64,000 nucleotides of DNA from Sipunculus nudus (Eukaryota > Annelida > Sipuncula > Golfingiida > Sipunculidae). The stretch is taken from positions 89,475,556 to 89,539,555 of the forward strand of contig CM049310.1 in NCBI GenBank assembly GCA_026874595.1, written 5' to 3'. The position numbers and the translations under genes were made by a program. Under the pieces are notes generated by a model. The model was not told where the DNA came from. It saw only the letters and a program-made list of their open reading frames with translations, and made no database searches. Every line of letters begins with the position of its first letter. The stretch's first letter is position 1. Of the stretch, positions 63,645 through 64,000 are shown one piece after another.

Positions 63645-64000
63645 AGGAGTCTTATTTATGACAGAAATCGTGCAAAACACTAGAGATATTATGATCAAGT
63701 GAGAAAATAGGTCCCGAAAATCCATAATATCTCATTTAAAAAAAAGTGAGAATGATACATTTCTGATTTTGATTGAACGAATTTGCTCTTTATTTTTATA
63801 TTCATGTGCACGAATAGGCACTGTTATGTAGCCGGGGAACTAGCCTTCGTCCCTATGGGTCATAATCGTGTTTAAATTTGGGAGAATACATCATTTATGT
63901 GGTATTTTTACAATAAGCAAAGCATAAGCAAAACGTAAACAAAGTGTAAGCAAAGGAATTAGTACTTCATAAATAAGATTTTCGACCGTTTTTTGAAGTT
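63645..64000 (+). repeat. Truncated B monomer at the window edge
   Basis: The first 356 bases of a B monomer are present (GATATTATGATC, TCTCATTTAAAAAAAAG, CGAATAGG, GGTATTTTT, TTTTTTGAAG). It ends because the window ends; nothing suggests the array stops here. Confidence 0.93.

Larger units (their letters stand above)
1..64000 (+). repeat. Satellite DNA array, ~377-bp monomer, 169 full copies plus partials
   Basis: The whole window is a head-to-tail array of one monomer family. I placed monomer starts on the A of AGGAGTC; the first is at 6, the last complete one at 63270, and a truncated copy runs from 63645 to the window end. Bases 1-5 are the tail of a preceding copy. Spacing between starts is 374-379 bp, mostly 375, 377 or 378. 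All copies are in the same orientation with nothing between them. GC is about 33% (117 of 350 bases counted at 781-1130). Monomer types differ by roughly 5-10% by eye, while equivalent monomers in different higher-order repeats are nearly identical. A centromeric or pericentromeric role is inferred from array size, homogeneity and HOR organisation; no sequence here proves kinetochore association. Both window edges lie inside the array, so its true length is unknown. Confidence 0.98.

Noticed and set aside
1-64000. CRISPR array or bacterial iteron array
   Set aside because: There are no unique spacers between short repeats; the full 377-bp unit is repeated, and no cas, rep or other gene is present.
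1-64000. rDNA intergenic-spacer subrepeats
   Set aside because: 64 kb holds no rRNA gene sequence or promoter-like break, and spacer subrepeat arrays are normally interrupted by rRNA genes at shorter intervals.
1-64000. Assembly artefact creating the array
   Set aside because: Copies carry different private changes, hybrids follow a consistent order, and unit lengths differ in whole-monomer steps. This looks like real evolution, though exact copy number of the near-identical 4-mer and 11-mer units still depends on read support.
1-64000. Embedded transposable element or telomeric repeat
   Set aside because: Every stretch checked fits the monomer phase within 374-379 bp, leaving no room for an insertion, and no telomere-like hexamer or pentamer runs were seen.

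Overview
The window is one uninterrupted head-to-tail tandem array of a roughly 377-bp satellite monomer. I see no protein gene, RNA gene, transposable element, strand inversion or unique spacer in it. Using the conserved AGGAGTC motif as the phase mark, I located 169 complete monomers, starting at 6 and with the last complete one at 63270, plus a partial monomer at 63645-64000. All are on the same strand. Monomer lengths stay within 374-379 bp. Base composition is AT-rich, about 33% GC by hand count over 781-1130. This is the organisation of eukaryotic heterochromatic DNA and most likely centromeric or pericentromeric. The species cannot be identified from the sequence; the absence of CpG depletion fits a genome without heavy germline CpG methylation, such as many invertebrates, but does not prove it.

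The monomers fall into recurrent types, which I name A to O. They are told apart by an A-rich box at monomer offset about 85-110, the GTAGCCxGG box near 185-195, the A-rich 3' third, and three kinds of monomer ending. The types are arranged in nested higher-order repeats (HORs). Positions 6-4525 hold three copies of a 4-mer, A-B-C-D, of about 1507 bp. Positions 4526-8668 are a transition zone of mosaic monomers. A 15-mer (A B E F G H I J D' A B K L E F') of about 5.65 kb occurs complete at 8669-14318 and 39559-45207. Shortened or recombined versions lie at 15827-20347 and 21854-30889. A 3-mer expansion lies at about 29757-33530. An exact-length 11-mer tandem duplication (2 x 4145 bp) fills 32399-40688. 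From 45208 the order is more shuffled, with smaller recent duplications: a 6-mer of 2258 bp, an unequal pair starting at 51979 and 56118, and two dimer duplications of 752 bp each.

No genes act together here. What the window records is how the array evolves. Hybrid monomers (5' part of one type, 3' part of another) are almost always followed by the usual successor of the 3' type, which is what unequal crossing-over between out-of-register copies leaves behind. Within the monomer there are four other signals: co-linear similarity between the two halves, suggesting an ancestral repeat of about 190 bp; four degenerate 11-bp A-rich subrepeats; an inverted repeat; and, in E- and J-type monomers, a motif resembling a CENP-B box with its spacing one base short.
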